Below, piece after piece: positions 1 through 8,147 of a stretch of 26,474 nucleotides of DNA. The translations under genes were made by a program, and so were the position numbers. Positions within the stretch are counted from its first letter, which is position 1. Every line of letters starts with the position of its first letter. The notes beneath the pieces were generated by a model. It made no database searches and was not told where the DNA came from. It saw only the letters and a list, made by a program, of their open reading frames with translations. Origin of the DNA: a virus; IMG/VR virus record IMGVR_UViG_3300034064_000660, positions 1 to 26,474 of that record. One strand, given 5' to 3'.

Positions 1-1
1 T

Positions 2-1750
2 AATTTAGGTAGGTCTGTTTCTCAAATTGGATCATCATCACAAGGCGGATTTAAAAAAGTAGAAGATTCTACAAGAGGTGCTGGTAGAGCATTAACAAGT
101 CTTTCTCTTGTTGCTCAAGATTTACCATTTGGTTTTATTGGTATTCAGAATAACTTACCAGCATTAATTCAAACATTTGGAGAGTTACAAAGAACATCTG
201 GGGGAGTAAAAGGAGCATTAGGTCAGTTAGTATCTTCAATAAGTGGACCAGCTGGTTTATTTTTTGCATTTAGTGCAGCAACTGCTGGAGTAACATTTCT
301 TGTACAAAAATATGGATCATTAGGAAATGCAATAGATGCTATATTTTCTAAAAATGAAAAACTAACTTTAAGCATACAAGAAGCTGCTAAAAGCTATAAA
401 GAATTTCAAAAAAGTGTTAGGGATTCTAACGATGTAATAAATCAAGAATCAGCAACAACATCTGGTCAAATTGCAAGAGTTGAAGCATTATCAAATGTTA
501 TAAAAAACTCTAATACATCTTATGAAAATCGTAAAAAAGCTATATCTGACCTACAAAGTATAAGTGAAGATTTTTTTGGTACATTAAATTCAGAAAAATT
601 AAATTTTGAAGAATTAGAAAAAGCGGTAAAAAACTATACAGCATCTATTGTTCAAGCAGCCATAACAAAAGGATTTGAAGATGATATTGTATCTACAAAT
701 AAACAATTAGTTGCACAACAAAAATTATTAAAGAAATTAGCCGAAGAAGTAAAAGTTGCAAGAGCAGCTCCTATACAAATACAAGGTATAGAGGGTAGAA
801 GAGAAGATTTAAGATTAATTAAAGAAGCGGAAAGTAGATACAATGCACAAAAAGTTGTTGTAGATAATTTGAAATCTTCTTTAAAAGAATTAAATACTGA
901 AATAAATAAAAGTGTAACAGAACAAGTTAATTTACAAAAAAATGTAGATAACACTACTGAGTCTTTAAAAAAACAAGGTACTGCTACAAAAGGACCAGAA
1001 GTAGATAAAGAGTGGGAAAGAATGCAAGGATTGATTGCAAAATCAAACCAAAGACTTGCTGAATATTATGCAAAACAATTACAGATACAAGCAGACAAAA
1101 ATCTGCAAAATAAATTAAAAGAAGATGCAGAAGCATATAAATTGCTTGAGCAATCAGTACTTGGTGCTAACGAAGCAAATGCAGAATTTGGTATAGGATT
1201 ACAAAATCAAATTCAAGCAATAGATACTACTTATGCAAATGCAACAATAGCAACTGGAGAAATTATACAAAGGTTTAGAGATGCACAAATGTCTGGTGCA
1301 AATGAATTTGCTCGTCTAAAACAACAAGCATCTGAATTTGATGAATTAAAATCAACAATAGAATCAAACTTAACAAGACCATTTAGGGACTTTTTTGATG
1401 ATTTGTTGACAAATGGTAAGATGTCGTTTGATAGTTTTGCTGAACTTGCAAAAGACGCTTTAAAAAGAATAGCTGCACAACTTATAGCAACTGGATTGGC
1501 GCAATTATTGGCAAATATTTTAAACCCAGCTGGAGCAGCAGCATCAGCAGCAGTTGCGTCAAGTAAAGGAGGTGGAATATTTGAAATATTTAAAAATATA
1601 CTTGGAATAAAAAGTGTTGCAGCACCATCATTTGGTGGTGTTGGTGGCGGTCCAATGCAGATGGCTGGTGCGGTGAATTTAACTTTAAGAGGTAGTGATT
1701 TAGTGGCATCTATAAATAGAACAAATTCAACAATAAACAGAGTTGGCTAA
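2..1750 (+). CDS. Tail tape-measure protein, C-terminal part (5' end outside window)
   Basis: The frame is open from the left edge for 582 residues, so the true start lies outside. It would set tail length and occupy the tail tube before DNA ejection. Visible features are a hydrophobic, membrane-like stretch near residues 79-101 (GPAGLFFAFSAATAGVTF), a long polar, Lys/Glu/Gln-rich helical region with coiled-coil character (about 115-450), and a Gly/Ala-rich hydrophobic C-terminus (about 485-560) ending in LTLRGSDLVASINR, an ending I associate with Bacteroidota phage tape-measure proteins. The gene is strongly AT-rich compared with the fibre genes downstream. It overlaps the next gene by 8 nt. 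The call rests on composition, architecture and tail-gene context rather than on a catalytic motif. Confidence 0.82.
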   Translation, partial: NLGRSVSQIGSSSQGGFKKVEDSTRGAGRALTSLSLVAQDLPFGFIGIQNNLPALIQTFGELQRTSGGVKGALGQLVSSISGPAGLFFAFSAATAGVTFLVQKYGSLGNAIDAIFSKNEKLTLSIQEAAKSYKEFQKSVRDSNDVINQESATTSGQIARVEALSNVIKNSNTSYENRKKAISDLQSISEDFFGTLNSEKLNFEELEKAVKNYTASIVQAAITKGFEDDIVSTNKQLVAQQKLLKKLAEEVKVARAAPIQIQGIEGRREDLRLIKEAESRYNAQKVVVDNLKSSLKELNTEINKSVTEQVNLQKNVDNTTESLKKQGTATKGPEVDKEWERMQGLIAKSNQRLAEYYAKQLQIQADKNLQNKLKEDAEAYKLLEQSVLGANEANAEFGIGLQNQIQAIDTTYANATIATGEIIQRFRDAQMSGANEFARLKQQASEFDELKSTIESNLTRPFRDFFDDLLTNGKMSFDSFAELAKDALKRIAAQLIATGLAQLLANILNPAGAAASAAVASSKGGGIFEIFKNILGIKSVAAPSFGGVGGGPMQMAGAVNLTLRGSDLVASINRTNSTINRVG

Positions 1751-4193
1751 AGCAGTAAAATATAGAGTAGAATTTTTTAGCAAAGAAGGAACTTTGTGCC
1801 AAGTTGACTTTCGTTATGAAGGTTATACTGCTGGTATAGTGAATTACTTAGATGGTGGTTCAAAACCATTTGTATTAAGAGAGTTTAATACTGATGATAA
1901 TTTATTTAAACCAATTAGACCACTTCTTGCTGAAATACAAATAGTAACTAATTCATCATCTGTTAGCATAGATGATTTTTTGGCTGACCAAGATACTGAT
2001 ATTGAAGTAAGATTTACGTATAATAGTGTTATTTATTGGAGTGGATTTGTTCTTCAAGATGATTTTCAAGAAAGCTATGAGGACCAAAATCATATATTAA
2101 CAATAACTGCAACAGAGGCATTAGGTTCATTAAAAGACAAAAGCCTAACAAATAATGGTGCTGAAATACTTGATATGTCAACACCATTACAATTTATTGA
2201 GTATTGTTTACAAGATACTTCTAAGCCACTTACAAATTATACAATAGTTAATAACTTGTATCATACAAGTATGTCAACTACACTTCCTGACACATCTTTA
2301 AGTCAGGCAAAGTTAGATCCAAGAACATTTGAAATATCACCACGAGAATACGAAAATTGTTATACTGTTCTCGAAAGAATAAACACATCATTTAATCAGA
2401 CGATATTCCAATATGAAAATAGATGGTATATAAATAGATTAGAAGATTTATATACAAATGGTAACATCAGAGGTTATGATGTTATCAGTACAGTAACAAC
2501 AACATTTAATAGAAGATTTGATATTGAGGTTGGTGAAAATAGTGAAGTGAAACCGATTGCACCACAAATGCTTAGGTTTATCAATCGTAAACCTAAAGAA
2601 ACAATAGTAAGGTTTAATTTTGAAAGACTTGCAGAGGTAATAAAAAATAGTTCATTTTCAAGAGGAGCTATAACTGCAACATTACCTACTCAAAAAGAAT
2701 ATGAGATTGATAATTGGACTTTAATTAGTGGTAATCCAATCAGTTATTCAACAAGTGCTGATGGCACTTCTGTTAGAATAGAAACATATCAATCAAATAT
2801 TGGTCCTATTATAGATAATTATATAACAGTTCCACAAACATTTAATGCATCTACTGGTAATAACCAAGCTATAATGTCAGAGCCAATAGATGTAAACTTT
2901 GGTGAAAAAATTAGGATTAGTGCAGAGACTAAATACAATATTGAATTTACAAGTGGATCTGCTGCCTTTCCACAAGCTACATTTTATGTTTATTTAGATG
3001 GTAATGCTGGTACAGACTATTTACTTGATGAAAATGGTCAATGGAAAACATTAACATCAATTTGGGCAGTAGAATTGCCATACAAAGAATCTGACAATAT
3101 TATAGCTGCTGATTGGAATACAATAGAGGTAGAAGCAGAGCCTTTACCTGATAATGGTGTATTAAAAGTATTTTTAATATGTCCAGAACTACCAACAATA
3201 GGTAATCAAATTAGGTATTTTAAAAACTTTGAATTTGAAATACTTAATAGAATTGATGGTTTTCAAGTAGGTTTAACTGCGGTTGAGTGTAAGTTTATTA
3301 AAACTAATGATATTAAGTTTAATAATAATTACGATTTATATATAAGTGATTTTATATCAGAATCATATAAAGGTTTGATATACGAAAATGATGGTACAAC
3401 ACCAACTGATTTTGAATGGTATAGATTTAGATATAGTGGTGAAAGACAATCATTTAAAAAACAAAACGCAATATCTTATTGGTCACACAATAGATATGAT
3501 AGAGATAAGGTAGATGCAAGTTTTTATGGGTTAACTTGGAATGATGCTGGTACTGCACGAACAATAGGATTGCTAAATACTATCAAACTTGTTGATGATT
3601 TGCCTAACAAAATATTTTACATATCTAATCTAAAAGAAATTGACTTTTATAATGCAACTTGGAGTTGTACTATTGAAGAGATTTGGGATGAGTCAAGAGA
3701 TGGTGCAGCTGGTCCAAATAGATCATTAACATTAAATACAAGAATTGGAACATATAATAATATTACAACTGTTCCCTATAATGCATCTACAAATAGTGAT
3801 TTTGTTGTGGCTGCAAATAACCTAATTATTTATCAAGGAGCAGAGCCAATAACAGAAAGTTTAACAATTAGCTTGAGTGGAAATTTTATTTCATATATTG
3901 GCGCAACACCAGTTCTTGTAGAGTTTTATGTAAAGCAAAATGGTACAACAATTAAGACTCAAGCATTTACAATTAGCGGTGCTGCCCCATTCCCATTTAC
4001 CGTAAATTTATCACCTACTGGAACATATACAATCAACCCTAACGACCAATTTGAGGTAAGTTTTGATGCGACTGAGGTAGGTAAGGATATTACTTCTATA
4101 CAGTTTACAAGTGGTACATTTAATGTAAGCAGTTATAACGTACCAAATACTTTAAACTACGATAATTATATTGAAAAATATATATACAAATAA
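1743..4193 (+). CDS. Tail-tip / baseplate hub-like structural protein
   Basis: This is an 816-residue protein directly after the tape measure, where siphophages encode distal-tail and tail-associated proteins. The start is the TTG at 1743, overlapping the tape-measure stop; the following residues AKAVKYRVEFFSKEG begin a beta-rich fold. The N-terminal ~130 residues look like a ring-forming distal-tail domain, and the remainder is a long series of beta-rich segments with many Asn, Thr, Tyr and Ser and no signal peptide. The last ~120 residues resemble an immunoglobulin-like or carbohydrate-binding beta sandwich. I see no enzyme motif. The role is inferred from position and composition; it could also carry receptor-binding modules. 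Confidence 0.6.
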   Translation: MAKAVKYRVEFFSKEGTLCQVDFRYEGYTAGIVNYLDGGSKPFVLREFNTDDNLFKPIRPLLAEIQIVTNSSSVSIDDFLADQDTDIEVRFTYNSVIYWSGFVLQDDFQESYEDQNHILTITATEALGSLKDKSLTNNGAEILDMSTPLQFIEYCLQDTSKPLTNYTIVNNLYHTSMSTTLPDTSLSQAKLDPRTFEISPREYENCYTVLERINTSFNQTIFQYENRWYINRLEDLYTNGNIRGYDVISTVTTTFNRRFDIEVGENSEVKPIAPQMLRFINRKPKETIVRFNFERLAEVIKNSSFSRGAITATLPTQKEYEIDNWTLISGNPISYSTSADGTSVRIETYQSNIGPIIDNYITVPQTFNASTGNNQAIMSEPIDVNFGEKIRISAETKYNIEFTSGSAAFPQATFYVYLDGNAGTDYLLDENGQWKTLTSIWAVELPYKESDNIIAADWNTIEVEAEPLPDNGVLKVFLICPELPTIGNQIRYFKNFEFEILNRIDGFQVGLTAVECKFIKTNDIKFNNNYDLYISDFISESYKGLIYENDGTTPTDFEWYRFRYSGERQSFKKQNAISYWSHNRYDRDKVDASFYGLTWNDAGTARTIGLLNTIKLVDDLPNKIFYISNLKEIDFYNATWSCTIEEIWDESRDGAAGPNRSLTLNTRIGTYNNITTVPYNASTNSDFVVAANNLIIYQGAEPITESLTISLSGNFISYIGATPVLVEFYVKQNGTTIKTQAFTISGAAPFPFTVNLSPTGTYTINPNDQFEVSFDATEVGKDITSIQFTSGTFNVSSYNVPNTLNYDNYIEKYIYK

Positions 4194-4825
4194 TGGCAGA
4201 TACATTAAAAGCGGAAGGGTTAGTTATAGCAGCTATGGGTACTGGCAATAATGTCTATCCATTTGCTTGTGCAACTAATTCTTCTATTACAATAAGTGGT
4301 GAGACATTAGAGATAGCTACTATTTCTAATAACTCATTTAGGTCGTTTGTAACCGGTAGGCAGTCATTCACGGTTAGTGGGTCTGGACTCGCAAAAATGA
4401 CCGAAACAAGTATGAATGGTATCAATTTTTTTGATAACTTTATAACTGGTACGAATACAAAATTTAAGTGCTTTTTAGACTTAATTGACAATCAGAATAA
4501 CTATCAGTCTTATGAATTTTATGTAATTATTACATCACTTACATTAGACTCTACTTATGGCTCTTTCCCTACATACTCTTATACTTTACAAGGAGCAAGT
4601 CCTATAACTGATACACTTATTAGGGATCAAGATGTTGTGGCAAGTGGTAAGGTGACTGCTGCGGCTGGTTCTGAACCTGGAGGCATTTACAAACTTGTGG
4701 CGGTTGGTTATGGTGGCAAATGGTACTTTAACTATACGGTTACTCTTGATGGAGCAACCCCAATAATTAACTTGGGTAGCGCATTAAACGGAACGACTGT
4801 AACACACGCATATACGGCAATATAA
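4193..4825 (+). CDS. Tail tube-like protein with extra C-terminal domain
   Basis: This 210-residue protein starts at an ATG sharing its A with the upstream stop (TAATG), so it is probably translationally coupled. Residues ~30-70 (ISGETLEIATISNN, then FVTGRQSFTVSGSGL) resemble the core of TP901-1-type major tail proteins, where a strand with Glu-Thr-Leu is followed by a G-R-x-S-x-x-x-S-G-x-G-L segment. About 60 further residues at the C-terminus look like a separate beta domain. Major tail proteins usually precede the tape measure, so this one may be a distal tube or tail-tip paralogue rather than the main tube subunit. The tube fold is a by-eye assignment. Confidence 0.5.
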   Translation: MADTLKAEGLVIAAMGTGNNVYPFACATNSSITISGETLEIATISNNSFRSFVTGRQSFTVSGSGLAKMTETSMNGINFFDNFITGTNTKFKCFLDLIDNQNNYQSYEFYVIITSLTLDSTYGSFPTYSYTLQGASPITDTLIRDQDVVASGKVTAAAGSEPGGIYKLVAVGYGGKWYFNYTVTLDGATPIINLGSALNGTTVTHAYTAI

Positions 4826-4836
4826 AAATCAATAAT

Positions 4837-4995
4837 ATGAAACAAATGATGGAAAATGTAAAGACAAGCCTTTTTGGTGCGGTAGCTGGACTACCAGTAA
4901 TTTGGGAAGGTGCAATGGCTAATGATTGGAAAATGGTCTTAGCTGGTCTTGGAATGCTTTTAGTGGGCATTTTTGCAAGTGACGCTAAAAAGTAA
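4837..4995 (+). CDS. Small membrane protein, holin candidate
   Basis: The predicted protein has 52 residues, starting MKQMMENVKTSLFGAVAG and ending in a short charged tail (ASDAKK). It has two hydrophobic segments, around residues 11-22 and 33-47, separated by a short polar turn with NDWK. The gene lies 11 nt after the tube-like gene and 3 nt before another small membrane protein. Size, hairpin topology and charged C-terminus are compatible with a small class II holin. No holin stands beside the endolysin at 10.9 kb, which makes this one of the best candidates in the window, but sequence alone cannot prove it. Confidence 0.5.
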   Translation: MKQMMENVKTSLFGAVAGLPVIWEGAMANDWKMVLAGLGMLLVGIFASDAKK

Positions 4996-4998
4996 GAG

Positions 4999-5220
4999 AT
5001 GGAGCAAGGGGTGATTGTGACGATTATTATTCAGACTATTGCATTTGCAATGGCTTTGTCGAAGATGTTTACGGATATGAAGATTAAGCTTAGAGAACTT
5101 GATCTTCGTGTCCGCACCCTTGAAAAGAAGGAAGATGAGATAGGAGAGAAATTAGGGAAGATTTTTGACGCTTTGCAAGACATTAAATTGGAATTAAAAG
5201 ATAAAGCAGATAGATTATGA
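4999..5220 (+). CDS. Membrane-anchored coiled-coil protein, holin-associated candidate
   Basis: This 73-residue protein has an N-terminal hydrophobic segment (residues ~5-22, VIVTIIIQTIAFAMAL) followed by a highly charged helical region (residues ~28-72) with heptad-like Leu/Ile spacing. That architecture, one membrane anchor plus a cytoplasmic or periplasmic coiled coil, is the mirror image of XhlA-type proteins, which work with holins. The stop overlaps the next start (ATGA). The neighbouring 52-residue membrane protein suggests a two-component pair. An alternative is a small structural or assembly factor of the tail. Confidence 0.5.
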   Translation: MEQGVIVTIIIQTIAFAMALSKMFTDMKIKLRELDLRVRTLEKKEDEIGEKLGKIFDALQDIKLELKDKADRL

Positions 5221-5555
5221 TACCAGAATTTAATTTAATGCCCATTCGCCAAGGAGATACATACGTTCTCCCTTTGTCATTTTGGGAGGATGAGTGCGAG
5301 ACCACCGCTTTGGATGTCACCACTGATGTATTTAAGCTAATGGCTAAAAATAGTGCTGGTGTCACACAATTTACTTGGGATAATGGTGCATTTGTAGTTG
5401 GGCAGCCAAATGAACGCACAGTTACTTTAACTGCTGCTACAACGGCTGGTTATACTGCTGGGGAGTACAAGTACGACCTACAAGTAACTACCGCAACTGG
5501 GACTTATACTTGGATGCAAGGTTATATTCAAGTGCAATCGCAAATAACATCATAA
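5217..5555 (+). CDS. Baseplate upper protein-like small beta protein
   Basis: This 112-residue protein begins MIPEFNLMPIRQGDTYVLPL. An N-terminal 'rQGDTy' strand followed by two beta repeats with LTAATTAGYTAGEYKYDLQV near the end recalls the N-terminal domain of BppU-like baseplate proteins and Ig-like adaptor domains that link fibres to the tail. The start overlaps the previous stop by 4 nt, and its own TAA shares its last A with the next ATG. Direct placement ahead of three fibre-like genes supports an adaptor role. I see no catalytic residues. Confidence 0.45.
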   Translation: MIPEFNLMPIRQGDTYVLPLSFWEDECETTALDVTTDVFKLMAKNSAGVTQFTWDNGAFVVGQPNERTVTLTAATTAGYTAGEYKYDLQVTTATGTYTWMQGYIQVQSQITS

Positions 5556-6205
5556 TGGTTATTAAGGTTAGTTATACAACAACGCAGCCTATTATTAGGG
5601 TTACGGACACATCAAGCAATATAATTGTAAAAGTTGTGCCTCCGAGTCCTATTTATATTAAGGCTGGTAGCAATGGCGGAGGAGGAGCAGTTGACTCGGC
5701 TCTTACTTTGCTTCAATATGTCCGCAACCAAAGTGGTGCTACAATGACCAAAGGGACTGTTGTGTATATTAGTGGAGCAACTGGTAATACCGCAACCATT
5801 AGCAAGGCTATTGCCACAACTGATGGCACATCTGCGCAAACACTTGGGTTATTAAAGGATGATATTACAAACAACGGCTTCGGATATGTTGTGGTGTTTG
5901 GTAAAGTAAGTGGACTTAACACAAGTGCCTATGACGAAGGCAATCAATTATATTTATCACCAACGGTAGCTGGTGGTTACACAACCACTAAGCCTTATGC
6001 TCCTTATCATTTGGTGTATATAGGGATAGTGACAAGATCACATCCCAATCAAGGTACTATCGAGGTAAGGGTGCAAAATGGCTATGAGATGGATGAGTTG
6101 CACGATGTGGCGGCTCAAAACCCATCTGATGGTGATGTGATACAATATGTGGCAAGTACGGGATTATGGACAAAGACTTCATCAATTAATTTTGGTACCT
6201 GGTGA
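5555..6205 (+). CDS. Tail fibre / decoration-like protein
   Basis: The ATG at 5555 (sharing A with the upstream stop) is preferred over an earlier in-frame ATG at 5510, because that one lies inside the preceding gene. The 216-residue product has an N-terminal beta segment, a poly-Gly linker near residues 38-44 (GSNGGGG), then a domain with QYVRNQSGATMTKGTVVY and GNQLYLSP typical of Bacteroidota phage fibre-associated proteins. It ends in DELHDV...NFGTW. The last three residues GTW recur at the end of the next gene. The stop overlaps the next start (GTGA). Confidence 0.55.
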   Translation: MVIKVSYTTTQPIIRVTDTSSNIIVKVVPPSPIYIKAGSNGGGGAVDSALTLLQYVRNQSGATMTKGTVVYISGATGNTATISKAIATTDGTSAQTLGLLKDDITNNGFGYVVVFGKVSGLNTSAYDEGNQLYLSPTVAGGYTTTKPYAPYHLVYIGIVTRSHPNQGTIEVRVQNGYEMDELHDVAAQNPSDGDVIQYVASTGLWTKTSSINFGTW

Positions 6206-8112
6206 GAATTAACAAATCACTCATAACATATATCCCAACGAGTGGTGCTGGTAGTGGTACGGTCACCTCCGTAGCAATGACCGTGCCAAGCGGTGTATTT
6301 ACAATCCTTGGCTCACCAATCACTTCGAGTGGAACGCTACAAGTTGGGTTAGTTAATCAGTTAGCCAACACGGTATGGTGTGGGCCAACAAGCGGTGCGG
6401 AGAGTGTGCCTACATTTAGGGCATTGGTGAGTGATGACATACCTAACCTAAGTGCAAGTAAAATCACAAGTGGCACTTTAGGAGTAGATAGAGGTGGCAC
6501 GGGTGCGGTAACATTAACTGGTGTGTTATTTGGCAATGGCACAAGTGCATTTACGGGTATTGCCTCGACAACGGCTAATCAAATGCTAAGGGTCAATAGT
6601 GCGGGGACTGGGTACGAGTGGTTCACACCTGACTACCTTAGTAACGTAATGACCTCTCTTGGCGATATGATATATGGCAATGCAGTAGGATTGCCAGTAA
6701 GAAGGAGTGGGAATGTAACCACAACAAAAATGTTCCTTAGCCAGACTGGTGATGGGACAAGTAGTGCTGCTCCAGTTTGGAGTGTAGTTACGGCAAGTGA
6801 TGTGGGAGGTGTGCCAACGAGTAGGCAGTTAACTATAAATGGTACAAGTTATGACCTTTCGGCTGATAGATCGTGGAGTGTAGGAACAATCACATCATTG
6901 ACTGGTGAAGCAACTGCAAGTGGAACGGGTGCAGTAGCGGTAACGCTTACAAATAGTGCGGTTATAGGTAAGGTGCTAACTGGGTTAAATACAAGTGGTG
7001 GAGGAACGATAGTATCAACTGATAGTATCTTACAAGCCTTTGGAAAAGTGCAGAACCAAATATCAGCTTTAGTAGGTGGGGTGATGTACGAAGGCACTTG
7101 GAACGCATCTACTAATAGTCCAACAATTACATCAAGCGTAGGTAACAAAGGCGACTATTATGTTGTAAGTGTTGCTGGTTCTACAACGATTGACGGCATT
7201 AGCGATTGGAAGGTAGGTGATTGGATTATTTTCAATGGCTCTACTTGGCAGAAAGTAGATAACACAGATTTAGTAAGTTCGGTCAATGGTTATACTGGTG
7301 CGGTTGTTTTAACTACTTCAGACGTAGCAGAGGGAACGGCTTTATACTTTACAAACACAAGAGCGCAAAACGCAATCACTCTTACAACAAGTGGAACAAG
7401 TGGTGCGTCAACATATAGTGGAGGTACTCTAAACATACCTAACTATTCTTTAAGTGGTTTGGGTGGAGTGCCATCAACAAGAACTTTAACTATAAATGGA
7501 ACGAGTTTTGATTTGAGTGCAGATCGCACTTTTTCAGTAGGCACTGTGACAAGTGTGGCTCTTAGTGTGCCAACTGGGTTAAGTGTAAGTGGCTCTCCTA
7601 TTACAACAAGTGGCACTCTTGCTATAAGTTTAGCGAGTGGATATAGCATCCCTACAACAACATCACAAACAAATTGGGATGCGGCATATAATGACAAGAT
7701 TAATAGTGCTGCGGTAACGGGTACTACTACTAAAACCCTAACCCTCACTCAACAAGATGGCGGCACTATAACTGCCTCTTGGACTGACATCAACACCGAT
7801 GCAGTTACGAGTGTGTTTGGAAGGACTGGTGCGGTGGTTGCGACAAGTGGTGACTACACAACGGCTCAAGTAACGGAGAGTGGGAACCTTTACTACTTAG
7901 ACTCAAGAGCAAGGGCAGCTATAAGTTTAACCACAACGGGTTCGAGTGGCTCGGCAACATATAGTAGTAGCACGGGTGTATTGAACGTACCAACATACAC
8001 GGCAAGTGGATTGGGTGCGGTTCCAACAAGTCGCACAATCACCATCAATGATGTGGTGTTTGATTTGTCGGCAAATAGATCGTGGAGTGTGGGGGATTAC
8101 GGTACCTGGTAA
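6202..8112 (+). CDS. Repetitive tail fibre protein
   Basis: This 636-residue Thr/Ser/Gly-rich fibre starts at a GTG that overlaps the upstream TGA by 4 nt. It has at least two kinds of internal repeat. One begins GTVTSVAMTVPSG and recurs as GTVTSVALSVPTG (around residues 20 and 447). The other is VPTSRxLTINGTSYDLSADR (residues ~204, 423 and 607). A segment with GGVMYEGTWNAST (around residue 293) and phrases such as GYTGAVVLTTSDVAEGTALYF look like trimeric beta-helical fibre domains. There is no S74 chaperone motif; the C-terminus ends in YGTW. It probably forms a shaft that displays the following receptor-binding protein. Confidence 0.7.
   Translation: MRINKSLITYIPTSGAGSGTVTSVAMTVPSGVFTILGSPITSSGTLQVGLVNQLANTVWCGPTSGAESVPTFRALVSDDIPNLSASKITSGTLGVDRGGTGAVTLTGVLFGNGTSAFTGIASTTANQMLRVNSAGTGYEWFTPDYLSNVMTSLGDMIYGNAVGLPVRRSGNVTTTKMFLSQTGDGTSSAAPVWSVVTASDVGGVPTSRQLTINGTSYDLSADRSWSVGTITSLTGEATASGTGAVAVTLTNSAVIGKVLTGLNTSGGGTIVSTDSILQAFGKVQNQISALVGGVMYEGTWNASTNSPTITSSVGNKGDYYVVSVAGSTTIDGISDWKVGDWIIFNGSTWQKVDNTDLVSSVNGYTGAVVLTTSDVAEGTALYFTNTRAQNAITLTTSGTSGASTYSGGTLNIPNYSLSGLGGVPSTRTLTINGTSFDLSADRTFSVGTVTSVALSVPTGLSVSGSPITTSGTLAISLASGYSIPTTTSQTNWDAAYNDKINSAAVTGTTTKTLTLTQQDGGTITASWTDINTDAVTSVFGRTGAVVATSGDYTTAQVTESGNLYYLDSRARAAISLTTTGSSGSATYSSSTGVLNVPTYTASGLGAVPTSRTITINDVVFDLSANRSWSVGDYGTW
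6811..8094 (+). repeat. Three diverged copies of a 25-codon fibre repeat
   Basis: Copies lie at 6811-6885, 7468-7542 and 8020-8094. Each encodes a VPxSRxxTIN...DLSAxR..SVG unit. Key constant residues are Pro2, Thr8, Ile9, Asn10, Asp15, Leu16, Ser17, Ala18, Arg20, Ser23, Val24 and Gly25. The DNA has drifted but the protein pattern holds, which fits selection for a structural repeat. Confidence 0.8.
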
Positions 8113-8147
8113 GACGCATAGAGTTAAAATAAGATAATACAAGATAT

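Noticed and set aside
6849-7148. Antisense frames in the fibre genes (also 5713-5922, 7443-7748 and 9809-10153)
   Set aside because: Low-complexity Thr/Ser/Gly codons in fibre genes leave the other strand open by chance (Pro/Val/Leu-rich products).
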